Source: Flavobacteriaceae bacterium (lineage in GTDB: Bacteria > Bacteroidota > Bacteroidia > Flavobacteriales > Weeksellaceae). Taken from it: DNA of 10,623 nucleotides. The position numbers and the translations under genes were made by a program. The stretch's first letter is position 1. Each line of letters starts with the position of its first letter. Under the pieces are notes generated by a model, which saw nothing but the letters and a program-made list of their open reading frames with translations, did not search any database and was not told where the DNA came from. Location: contig JAISSC010000077.1 in the NCBI GenBank assembly GCA_031273305.1, forward strand, positions 1 to 10,623. The letters run 5' to 3'. Below are positions 1-4,706 of the stretch, in pieces.

Positions 1-450
1 CTTTTCAATCGTTCCGTTGAAACCATTGAATGGTCCATCTATTACCTTCACGGTTTCTCCAAATTCAAATGGGATATTTACTGTATCTTCTGATTCGGAT
101 AGCTCATCCATTTTTCCAAACATTCTGCTGACCTCACTTCTTCTCATCGGGAGTGGGTCACCACCTTTGGTAGCACTTAAGAAACTGATCACACCGGGAA
201 TATTCTTTATCGTGTGTGGTAATTCTCCCAAGAGATTTGCCTCTACCATAACATATCCCGGATAGTATACTTTTTCTTTACGTACTTTCTTTCCGTTTCT
301 GATTTGTATTACTTTTTCCATAGGAACAACCACCTGACCAAGATTCTTTTTGAGGTGTTCTGATCTTAAAACTTCATTTTCAATATACATTTTCACCTTA
401 GATTCTTGTCCGCTGATTGTTTTCAGTACATACCATTTCATCTCATCCAT
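1..450 (-). CDS. nusG: NusG transcription termination/antitermination factor (3' end missing)
   Basis: NusG (Spt5 family) binds RNA polymerase through its N-terminal NGN domain and contacts ribosomal protein uS10 or Rho through its C-terminal KOW domain. The window holds 150 codons. The NGN domain starts with KWYVLKTISGQE and continues through YYPGYVMVEA, IKNIPGVISF and GGDPLPM. The KOW domain begins with VKVIDGPFNGFNGTIEK and is cut by the window edge; the family is usually about 180 residues, so roughly 30 are missing. The start at 450 (MDEMKWYV) lies 15 bases after the secE stop. A second in-frame ATG at 441 (MKWYV) fits the family equally well, and GGAAGA lies just upstream of both. The secE-nusG pair is the usual bacterial arrangement, normally followed by rplK. 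Identification is secure; the exact start is not. Confidence 0.95.
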   Translation of the reverse strand, partial: MDEMKWYVLKTISGQESKVKMYIENEVLRSEHLKKNLGQVVVPMEKVIQIRNGKKVRKEKVYYPGYVMVEANLLGELPHTIKNIPGVISFLSATKGGDPLPMRRSEVSRMFGKMDELSESEDTVNIPFEFGETVKVIDGPFNGFNGTIEK

Positions 451-465
451 TCTTCCAGAGTTTTC

Positions 466-672
466 TTACGATTTTAATCCGATTAAAATTGAATAAATAT
501 TTTGAAGAGCTTTAGCAAAAACCCAGTCTACTCCAAAGCAAAAAGTTGCCAGAATGATGGACGCTATCGCCACGACAGTAGTCGAAGACTGTAGATCAGC
601 CCACTTAGGCCACTTTACGTGGTCTTTAAATTCTTCTATCGAACCTTTAAGATAATTAACGAGTCCGTTCAT
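466..672 (-). CDS. secE: SecE, preprotein translocase subunit
   Basis: SecE is the small essential subunit of the SecYEG channel in the inner membrane and clamps the two halves of SecY. This 68-residue product has the short, single-span form. An amphipathic N-terminal part (residues 1-30) carries the family signature around EEFKDHVKWPKWADL, followed by one hydrophobic segment at about residues 33-60 (VVAIASIILATFCFGVDWVF). The length is normal for the single-span type. It lies 15 bases after tRNA-Trp and 15 bases before nusG, so tRNA-Trp, secE and nusG are probably cotranscribed. Weak sequence conservation is normal for SecE; the position between tuf and nusG makes the call firm. Confidence 0.95.
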   Translation of the reverse strand: MNGLVNYLKGSIEEFKDHVKWPKWADLQSSTTVVAIASIILATFCFGVDWVFAKALQNIYSILIGLKS

Positions 673-687
673 TTATTTATTTTTTAG

Positions 688-760
688 CGCGGGCGGAAAG
701 ATTCGAACTCTCGGCCCTCGGTTTTGGAGACCGATGCTCTACCAGCTGAGCTACACCCGC
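688..760 (-). tRNA. tRNA-Trp (anticodon CCA)
   Basis: The minus strand folds into a full 73-nt cloverleaf. The acceptor stem is GCGGGTG/CGCCCGC, the D arm is GCTC/GAGC, the anticodon stem is TCGGT/ACCGA with loop CTCCAAA (anticodon CCA, reading UGG), and the T arm GAGAG/CTTTC encloses TTCGAAT. The discriminator base is G, as expected for tRNA-Trp. No 3' CCA is encoded. It sits between tuf and secE, so it is probably processed from a tuf-secE-nusG transcript. Confidence 0.97.
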
Positions 761-765
761 TTAAA

Positions 766-793
766 AAGGAAAAGACCCGAAGACCTCCTCCTT
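766..793 (-). terminator. Possible weak terminator or attenuator between tuf and tRNA-Trp
   Basis: In the minus-strand RNA, AAGGAGGAGG (793 to 784) can pair with UCUUUUCCUU (775 to 766). This gives ten pairs, three of them G·U, around an eight-base loop, with only UUU left before the sequence becomes AAGCG. The U tract is short, so partial termination or an RNA-processing structure is as likely as full termination. The first arm also contains a perfect AAGGAGG Shine-Dalgarno core with no start codon after it. Confidence 0.35.
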
Positions 794-819
794 ATAACAA
801 TGTTTTAAAATTCAAAAAA

Positions 820-2007
820 TTAGTCAACAATTTCCGTTACTTGTCCTGCACCTACGGTTCTACCTCCTTCACGGATAGCAAAACGTAAACCATTGTTAAG
901 TGCAATTGGCTGATGTAATTCAACTGTTATAGTCAGGTTATCGCCCGGCATAACCATTTCAGTTCCTTCCGGTAGGGAAATAGTTCCTGTTACGTCAGTA
1001 GTTCTTACATAGAACTGTGGACGGTAGTTGTTATGGAATGGTGTGTGACGACCTCCTTCTTCTTTAGTCAGGATATATACTTCGGCTTTGAATTTTTTGT
1101 GAGGTGTAACTGATCCGGGTTTGGCAATAACCATACCTCTACGGATGTCGGTTTTTTCAATACCTCTTAATAATAGACCTACGTTATCTCCTGCTTCTCC
1201 TCTGTCTAATATTTTTCTAAACATTTCAACACCGGTTACGGTTGAGGTCAATTTTTCGTCTCCCATACCTACGATGTCAACACCTTCTCCGGAGTTGATA
1301 ACTCCTGCTTCGATACGTCCTGTTGCTACAGTACCACGACCGGTAATAGAGAATACGTCTTCGATCGGCATTAAGAAAGGTTTATCCTGATCTCTTTGAG
1401 GTTGTTCGATCCAAGAGTCTACTGCATCCATTAATTGCTCAACGGTTTCTACCCATTTTGGCTCACCGTTTAAAGCTCCTAATGCAGAACCTTGAATCAC
1501 AGGAGTGTTATCTCCGTCATAGTCGTAAGTAGATAATAAGTCTCTTACTTCGATTTCAACTAACTCTAATAGTTCAGGGTCATCTACCATATCGACTTTG
1601 TTCATAAAAACGACGATTCTTGGTACGTTTACCTGACGACATAATAGGATGTGCTCTCTGGTTTGAGGCATAGGTCCATCAGTTGCAGCAACCACTAAGA
1701 TAGCTCCGTCCATCTGTGCAGCACCTGTAACCATGTTTTTTACATAGTCTGCGTGTCCCGGACAGTCAACGTGAGCATAGTGACGGTTTACTGTTTGATA
1801 TTCTACGTGAGCTGTATTGATTGTAATACCTCTTTCTTTTTCCTCAGGGGCAGCATCAATTGAAGAGAAATCTCTTTTTTCTGCTAATCCTTTTTCGGCT
1901 AATACTTTTGTGATAGCAGCTGTTAAAGTTGTTTTTCCGTGGTCTACGTGACCGATTGTACCTATATTAAGATGTGGTTTGGTACGCTGAAAAGTTTCTT
2001 TTGCCAT
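820..2007 (-). CDS. tuf: Elongation factor Tu
   Basis: EF-Tu is the GTPase that delivers aminoacyl-tRNA to the ribosomal A site. The 395-residue length is normal and the three-domain layout is complete. The G domain has the P-loop GHVDHGKT (19-26), the switch I RGITIN with Thr62, DCPGH (81-85), NKVD (136-139) and SAL (174-176). Domain 2 includes FSITGRGTVATGRIE, and domain 3 includes the HTPFHNNYRPQFY and GRTVGAGQV segments. The ATG at 2007 gives the standard MAKETF start. A Bacteroidota-type promoter lies about 35 bases upstream, so tuf can be transcribed apart from the four tRNA genes before it. No strong Shine-Dalgarno site precedes the start. The C-rich, constrained codon choice fits a highly expressed gene. 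Confidence 0.99.
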   Translation of the reverse strand: MAKETFQRTKPHLNIGTIGHVDHGKTTLTAAITKVLAEKGLAEKRDFSSIDAAPEEKERGITINTAHVEYQTVNRHYAHVDCPGHADYVKNMVTGAAQMDGAILVVAATDGPMPQTREHILLCRQVNVPRIVVFMNKVDMVDDPELLELVEIEVRDLLSTYDYDGDNTPVIQGSALGALNGEPKWVETVEQLMDAVDSWIEQPQRDQDKPFLMPIEDVFSITGRGTVATGRIEAGVINSGEGVDIVGMGDEKLTSTVTGVEMFRKILDRGEAGDNVGLLLRGIEKTDIRRGMVIAKPGSVTPHKKFKAEVYILTKEEGGRHTPFHNNYRPQFYVRTTDVTGTISLPEGTEMVMPGDNLTITVELHQPIALNNGLRFAIREGGRTVGAGQVTEIVD

Positions 2008-2042
2008 GATAAATTGTTTGTTTATATTTCCAAAAATGAGTG

Positions 2043-2073
2043 CAAATATACTTAAATATTTTAAATTAACAAT
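2043..2073 (-). promoter_or_regulatory. tuf promoter (TTG-19-TATATTTG)
   Basis: On the minus strand the -33 element ATTG (2073-2070) is followed by a 19-base spacer and a perfect -7 box TATATTTG (2050-2043), matching the Bacteroidota housekeeping sigma consensus TAnnTTTG. The predicted start of transcription is near 2037, giving a leader of about 30 bases before the tuf ATG. Confidence 0.75.
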
Positions 2074-2095
2074 AACTTATAAAAAAATAAGTTAT
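2072..2095. repeat. AT-only inverted repeat just upstream of the tuf promoter
   Basis: ATAACTTAT (2072-2080) and ATAAGTTAT (2087-2095) are perfect complements around an A6 loop (T6 on the minus strand). The repeat abuts the -33 element of the tuf promoter. It could end tRNA-cluster transcripts, act as an AT-rich upstream promoter element, or be chance in AT-rich DNA. No good U tract follows it on the minus strand. Confidence 0.4.
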
Positions 2096-2197
2096 AAATT
2101 TTTATAAGTGGTTATGCTATTGATTGTAAAAAGGTTAAGGTAAGAAGCGTAAAGGATATAAATTATGACATTGTAAAAAACGTATTCAAGAATATAG

Positions 2198-2269
2198 AGC
2201 CAATGACGGGAATTGAACCCGTGACCTCGTCCTTACCAAGGAAGCGCTCTACCCCTGAGCTACATCGGC
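2198..2269 (-). tRNA. tRNA-Thr (anticodon GGT)
   Basis: A complete 72-nt cloverleaf on the minus strand: acceptor GCCGATG/CATTGGC (one G·T pair), D arm GCTC/GAGC, anticodon stem CTTCC/GGACG with loop TTGGTAA (anticodon GGT, reading ACC and ACU), T arm ACGGG/CCCGT with TTCAATT. The discriminator base is T and no CCA is encoded. It is the last tRNA before tuf, corresponding in position to E. coli thrT. Confidence 0.96.
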
Positions 2270-2279
2270 TAAAAAAATG

Positions 2280-2352
2280 AGCGGAAGACGAGGGTCGAAC
2301 TCGCGACATTCAGCTTGGAAGGCTGACGCTCTACCAACTGAGCTACTTCCGC
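2280..2352 (-). tRNA. tRNA-Gly (anticodon TCC)
   Basis: A complete 73-nt cloverleaf on the minus strand: acceptor GCGGAAG/CTTCCGC, D arm GCTC/GAGC, anticodon stem TCAGC/GCTGA with loop CTTCCAA (anticodon TCC, reading GGA and GGG), T arm GCGAG/CTCGT around TTCGACC. No CCA is encoded. It is separated from tRNA-Thr(GGT) by only ten bases and has its own upstream promoter-like element in the 80-bp gap after tRNA-Tyr. Confidence 0.96.
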
Positions 2353-2381
2353 TTATCTGTTTACCTTATGTAATTCGAAAG

Positions 2382-2412
2382 CAAAATTAAGATAATTTTT
2401 ATGAATTACAAA
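2382..2412 (-). promoter_or_regulatory. Internal promoter before tRNA-Gly (TTTG-19-TAATTTTG)
   Basis: In the gap between tRNA-Tyr and tRNA-Gly the minus strand carries TTTG (2412-2409), a 19-base spacer and TAATTTTG (2389-2382), both perfect matches to the Bacteroidota -33 and -7 elements. Transcription would start near 2376, about 24 bases before the tRNA-Gly 5' end. An 8-bp inverted repeat, TGTAATTC/GAATTACA (2369-2376 and 2403-2410), brackets the -7 box. Confidence 0.65.
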
Positions 2413-2432
2413 ATTTTCATTTAATTTTTTTG

Positions 2433-2515
2433 TGGGGAGAGGAGGATTCGAACCTCCGAAGGTGAAAACCAACAGATTTACAGTCTGTCCTCGTTGGCCG
2501 CTTGAGTATCTCCCC
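2433..2515 (-). tRNA. tRNA-Tyr (anticodon GTA)
   Basis: An 83-nt tRNA with a long variable arm, as expected for a class II bacterial tRNA-Tyr. The acceptor is GGGGAGA/TCTCCCC, the anticodon stem ACAGA/TCTGT encloses CTGTAAA (anticodon GTA), and the T arm GGAGG/CCTCC encloses TTCGAAT. The discriminator is A, as for tRNA-Tyr in other bacteria. No full CCA is encoded (CA, then T-rich or A-rich sequence, follows the discriminator). Confidence 0.96.
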
Positions 2516-2523
2516 TTCATACG

Positions 2524-2597
2524 AGCCGGTAGAGGGATTCGAACCCACGACCCCGAGATTACAAATCACGTGCTCTGGCCAACTGAGCTATACCGGC
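2524..2597 (-). tRNA. tRNA-Thr (anticodon TGT)
   Basis: A 74-nt cloverleaf on the minus strand: acceptor GCCGGTA/TACCGGC, D arm GCTC/GAGC, T arm GTGGG/CCCTC region around TTCGAAT, and anticodon loop TTTGTAA (anticodon TGT, reading ACA). The anticodon stem CGTGA/TCTCG has a T·T mismatch at its centre. It is the first tRNA of the cluster, only eight bases before tRNA-Tyr, and matches thrU of E. coli in position. No CCA is encoded. Confidence 0.95.
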
Positions 2598-2622
2598 AAA
2601 ATTAAATTCTATTTCAAAGAGA

Positions 2623-2663
2623 CAATCCGTTATATAAAGTATGCTATTTTAAATAACGGATTG
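2623..2663. repeat. Perfect 11-bp inverted repeat in the leader of the tRNA cluster
   Basis: CAATCCGTTAT (2623-2633) and ATAACGGATTG (2653-2663) are perfect complements with a 19-base loop. The repeat begins directly after the -7 box of the tRNA-cluster promoter, so it would form a hairpin at the very 5' end of the tRNA precursor. The sequence after it on the minus strand (TCTCTTTGAAA) is only weakly T-rich, so it is a poor intrinsic terminator. An operator or an RNA-processing or stability element is possible. Confidence 0.6.
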
Positions 2664-2694
2664 CAAAGGTATATAAATTTTTAATATCTCCAAA
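2664..2694 (-). promoter_or_regulatory. Promoter of the tRNA-Thr-Tyr-Gly-Thr cluster (TTTG-19-TACCTTTG)
   Basis: The minus strand shows TTTG (2694-2691), a 19-base spacer and TACCTTTG (2671-2664), a perfect match to the Bacteroidota promoter pattern. The start of transcription would be near 2658, about 60 bases before tRNA-Thr(TGT) and inside the first arm of the inverted repeat at 2623-2663. It lies between hpf and the tRNAs, so the cluster need not depend on hpf transcription. Confidence 0.7.
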
Positions 2695-2721
2695 TTTTAC
2701 AATAAAAAAAGTAATCTTTAT

Positions 2722-3015
2722 TTATTGTACCTTCTCTTTCTTCTTGATTATCATTTTTTTAAGTGCTTCACAGGATAGATCAATACTCTCTTCAAATGAG
2801 GCTGAGGTCTTTTTAACAACCAGATCATCTCCCGGAATTTCTAAAATAATATCAACGGTTTTGTTCTCTTTGTCGGTAGTATTTTCTAATTTCATGTAAA
2901 CATTAGCTCCTACGATTTTATCATAAAACTGATTTAATTTGGATAATTTTTTGTCTAAAAATTCCAACAATGTGTCTTGTGCATTAAAATTTACTGCTTG
3001 TGCTTTGATTTTCAT
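2722..3015 (-). CDS. hpf: Ribosome hibernation promoting factor, short form (HPF/RaiA family)
   Basis: HPF/YfiA proteins bind the decoding region of the 30S subunit in stationary phase or stress, blocking tRNA and mRNA sites and storing ribosomes in an inactive state. The product is 97 residues: a single S30AE domain with no C-terminal dimerisation domain, so it is the short type. Typical features are the opening MKIKAQAVNF, a helix TLLEFLDKKLSKLNQFYDKI (about 15-34), alternating strands (ANVYMKLENTT, KTVDIILEIPGDDLVVKK), and a final helix ESIDLSCEALKKMIIKKKEK. Its ATG overlaps the TGA of the upstream recombinase as ATGA, indicating translational coupling. Being next to rpsU and the tuf/tRNA block fits its ribosome role. 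Whether it makes 100S dimers or only silences 70S cannot be judged from sequence. Confidence 0.93.
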   Translation of the reverse strand: MKIKAQAVNFNAQDTLLEFLDKKLSKLNQFYDKIVGANVYMKLENTTDKENKTVDIILEIPGDDLVVKKTSASFEESIDLSCEALKKMIIKKKEKVQ

Positions 3016-3920
3016 TTTTCTTTGTTTTTAAGCCCGAAAGGATGGGACTGGTTAAACACTTTTTTTAAGTCTTCTATGTTATTATGAGTGTAAATTTGGG
3101 TCGCAACTAAACTGCTGTGTCCTAATATCTCTTTTATGGAGTTCAACTCTGCTCCGTTATGTAATAAATGGCTGGCAAATGTATGGCGTAGCATGTGCGG
3201 ACTCTTTTTTTGTTTTGTTGTTACCGCACTAAGATATTTATTTATTAGATTATAAACAAACTTTTCTTTTAAAATTTGTCCTTTATTATCAGTAAAAAAA
3301 TAATCGTTTGAAATTTGTCCTGTTTGTTGTTTGATAGCCAGATGATTCTTTATTTTATTCGATAGTTCGTCGGTTATCGGGATTTGCCTTTCTTTGTTCC
3401 TTTTCCCGATGATGGTTAAGGTCTTGTTTATCAGGTCAATTTTATGAGTTTCTAATCGAATCAGTTCAATCCTCCGGATGCCGGTTTGGTAGAAAAGTTC
3501 AAAAATAAGTTGATTTCTTGTTCGTTCAAATTCGGACAAATCTTCATCCGGGTCGGTTAAATGCTTTTCCAGAAGGAAAATCTCTTCTTCCGTGTAAGGA
3601 ACCAAAACACGTTTCTTTAACTTTAAATTTTTCAGATTTACGGTCGGATTAATTTCCAACTCTCCTGTTTTTAGCAAGAACTTAAAAAAACTACGGGTGG
3701 AAGATATTTTACGGTTAATGGTCTTTTCCGAAAGATTTTTTTGAGAAAGGTGAACGACGAAGTTGCGCAATTGTTTTTTATCGGCTTTCTCTATTTCCGA
3801 AAAACTTTCAGTCTCCGTTAAAAAGGCTTGTAAATCATGCAGGTCTTTCTCATAACTTTGAATAGTAAGAGAAGAATAGTGTTTTTCTAACCGGAGATAT
3901 TCTGAAAATTTCTGCAACAT
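3012..3920 (-). CDS. xerC: XerC/XerD-type tyrosine recombinase
   Basis: A tyrosine site-specific recombinase of the Xer type, which in bacteria resolves chromosome dimers at dif near the terminus. The length of 302 residues is typical. The N-terminal SAM-like core-binding domain covers about 1-85 (FSEYLRLEKHYSSLTIQSYEKDL). The catalytic domain holds all six expected residues: Arg149 (TGIRRIEL), Lys173 (IGKRNKER), His242 and Arg245 (HMLRH), His268 (LGH) and the nucleophile Tyr277 (QIYTH). The ATG at 3920 gives the standard Xer N-terminus. The start lies eight bases after the T run of the rpsU terminator, and the gene overlaps hpf by four bases. No phage genes, att-like repeats or integration signs are nearby, so this is a housekeeping Xer rather than an element integrase. 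XerC versus XerD cannot be settled from this sequence alone. Confidence 0.9.
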   Translation of the reverse strand: MLQKFSEYLRLEKHYSSLTIQSYEKDLHDLQAFLTETESFSEIEKADKKQLRNFVVHLSQKNLSEKTINRKISSTRSFFKFLLKTGELEINPTVNLKNLKLKKRVLVPYTEEEIFLLEKHLTDPDEDLSEFERTRNQLIFELFYQTGIRRIELIRLETHKIDLINKTLTIIGKRNKERQIPITDELSNKIKNHLAIKQQTGQISNDYFFTDNKGQILKEKFVYNLINKYLSAVTTKQKKSPHMLRHTFASHLLHNGAELNSIKEILGHSSLVATQIYTHNNIEDLKKVFNQSHPFGLKNKEK

Positions 3921-3927
3921 GATAAAT

Positions 3928-3973
3928 AAAAAAAAACCTACTCTTCAAAATTAATAAAATTTTAAAGAATAGG
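3928..3973 (-). terminator. Rho-independent terminator of rpsU
   Basis: The minus-strand RNA forms a 16-pair hairpin: 3973-3958 pairs with 3952-3937 around a five-base loop, and a run of nine U follows (3936-3928). The only two non-Watson-Crick positions (3941/3969 and 3946/3964) are C·A on the plus strand but G·U on the minus strand, which indicates that the minus strand is the functional one. It begins 25 bases after the rpsU stop. Confidence 0.88.
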
Positions 3974-3997
3974 CTACTATTTTTTATTTAAGAAATG

Positions 3998-4192
3998 TTA
4001 AACTTCTTCCCGGCTTTGTAATTGCTGTTTGTAAGCAGCTCTGATAAGCCCTTGTCTTTTAGAAACAGAAGGTTTTGTGAATTGTTGCCTTTTTCTTAAT
4101 TCTTTTACAACACCCGTCTTGTCATATTTCCTTTTATATTTTTTTAGAGCCTTATCTATAGACTCACCATCTTTCACAGGGATAATTAGCAT
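3998..4192 (-). CDS. rpsU: Small ribosomal subunit protein bS21
   Basis: bS21 sits on the 30S platform near the 3' end of 16S rRNA. The 64-residue product is of normal length, strongly basic, and matches the family: MLIIPVKDGESIDKALKKYK, then a central basic helix (KYDKTGVVKELRKRQQFTKPS) and SKRQGLIRAAYKQQ. A near-consensus promoter lies upstream (4236-4267), and a strong terminator follows, so rpsU can be a single-gene unit. In Flavobacterium johnsoniae, bS21 with neighbouring proteins is known to sequester the anti-Shine-Dalgarno sequence, and rpsU there is controlled through its own Shine-Dalgarno site. Here AAAGAGATG lies eight bases before the ATG and matches AAGGAGGTG at seven of nine positions, which would fit such control (inference). 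A four-codon out-of-frame ORF, ATG TTA TTA TGC TAA (4200-4186), overlaps the start. Confidence 0.97.
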   Translation of the reverse strand: MLIIPVKDGESIDKALKKYKRKYDKTGVVKELRKRQQFTKPSVSKRQGLIRAAYKQQLQSREEV

Positions 4193-4235
4193 AATAACAT
4201 CTCTTTTTTATTGTTCTTGATTATTTTGTCGGGGG

Positions 4236-4267
4236 CAAATATAGAAAGATAATTCCGTATACCCAAA
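4236..4267 (-). promoter_or_regulatory. rpsU promoter (TTTG-20-TATATTTG)
   Basis: The minus strand carries TTTG (4267-4264), a 20-base spacer and TATATTTG (4243-4236), a perfect match to the Bacteroidota promoter pattern. Transcription would start near 4230, leaving a leader of about 38 bases before the rpsU ATG. Confidence 0.78.
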
Positions 4268-4319
4268 ATTATTTTCATGTATTTAGTGTCCGCAGATTCA
4301 ACTAATAAAAGCAACATTT

Positions 4320-4356
4320 GGGTAGAGACGTCCCAACTTGGGCGTCTCCACGTTAT
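4320..4356. repeat. Hairpin repeat, copy 1
   Basis: GAGACG (4325-4330) pairs with CGTCTC (4343-4348), extended inward by CCCA/TGGG with one bulged T, giving a compact hairpin with a three-base loop. The last 19 bases (4338-4356) are identical to 4488-4506. GTAGAGACG-type palindromes of this kind recur as dispersed intergenic repeats in Bacteroidota and cyanobacteria, as far as I recall. Confidence 0.75.
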
Positions 4357-4357
4357 G

Positions 4358-4383
4358 TTATTCACGTTACATTATTCACGTTA
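4358..4383 (+). repeat. 12-base tandem repeat
   Basis: TTATTCACGTTA occurs twice (4358-4369 and 4372-4383) with a 14-base period, immediately after hairpin copy 1. The preceding CACGTTATGTTA is related, which suggests slippage growth from the end of the hairpin unit. Confidence 0.7.
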
Positions 4384-4401
4384 TTATCATCGTGCAAATT
4401 C

Positions 4402-4438
4402 GGGTAGAAACATTCCTAATATGTGGGTGGTTATGTTT
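4402..4438. repeat. Decayed third copy of the hairpin repeat
   Basis: The first 15 bases (GGGTAGAAACATTCC) match copy 1 (GGGTAGAGACGTCCC) at 12 positions, and the three differences are all transitions (G to A, G to A, C to T). The far end, TTATGTT, likewise looks like a transition-decayed CACGTT. A weak AAACAT/ATGTTT pairing (4408-4413, 4433-4438) remains. Less certain than the two clear copies. Confidence 0.4.
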
Positions 4439-4471
4439 GTGGTGAAAACGCATGAATTGGGTAATGACAAT

Positions 4472-4506
4472 GTGGGAGACACCCAAATTGGGCGTCTCCA
4501 CGTTAT
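4472..4506. repeat. Hairpin repeat, copy 2
   Basis: GGAGAC (4475-4480) pairs with GTCTCC (4494-4499), and CCCAA/TTGGG continues the stem after one A·C mismatch. The 19 bases 4488-4506 are identical to 4338-4356 of copy 1, exactly 150 bases apart and in the same orientation. Confidence 0.75.
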
Positions 4507-4663
4507 TACAGTTAACTTTTGTCGCATTTACTAATCGAATTTACAGTGTTTTCACGAAGTGAAGGACATAAAGCAGGATTTATATTTTCGGGAATTTTCG
4601 GTGATTTCTAAAAAGTATAGCATATGATGGCATATAAATATCTTATAAATCATAATTTTATAG

Positions 4664-4671
4664 TAAATTTG
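4664..4671 (+). promoter_or_regulatory. glyS -7 box (TAAATTTG)
   Basis: A perfect TAnnTTTG match 35 bases before the glyS ATG, predicting a leader of about 30 bases. No TTG or TTTG occurs at the expected -33 distance, so only the -7 element is supported. Confidence 0.5.
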
Positions 4672-4706
4672 GCTCTTGAAAAAATAAAATTCTAACCAAA
4701 TTACGT

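Larger units (their letters stand above)
4193..4706. other. 514-bp intergenic region between rpsU and glyS
   Basis: This gap between two divergent genes contains the rpsU promoter, a set of hairpin repeats at 4320-4506 (listed separately), a 12-base tandem repeat, a small hairpin TTCAC/GTGAA at 4551-4563, and the glyS -7 box. The plus-strand open frame at 4277-4534 is not accepted as a gene: its peptide repeats (QLGRLHV and QIGRLHV) come from the DNA repeats and it resembles no family I know. The stretch 4510-4640 shows nothing recognisable beyond short AT-rich repeats. Confidence 0.7.

Noticed and set aside
2596..2604. TAATTTTG box touching tRNA-Thr(TGT) on the minus strand
   Set aside because: The final G is the first base of the tRNA, so transcription from it would start inside the gene. 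It shows how often the -7 pattern arises by chance in AT-rich DNA.
3012..3920. The tyrosine recombinase as the integrase of a mobile element
   Set aside because: It overlaps hpf, lies in a conserved translation block, and has no attachment-site repeats or cargo genes; the nearby tRNA genes are intact and without duplicated 3' ends.
4277..4534. 85-codon plus-strand open frame in the rpsU-glyS gap
   Set aside because: Its internal peptide repeats come from the DNA hairpin repeats, it has no recognisable family or start signal, and the gap is better explained as repeats plus promoters.
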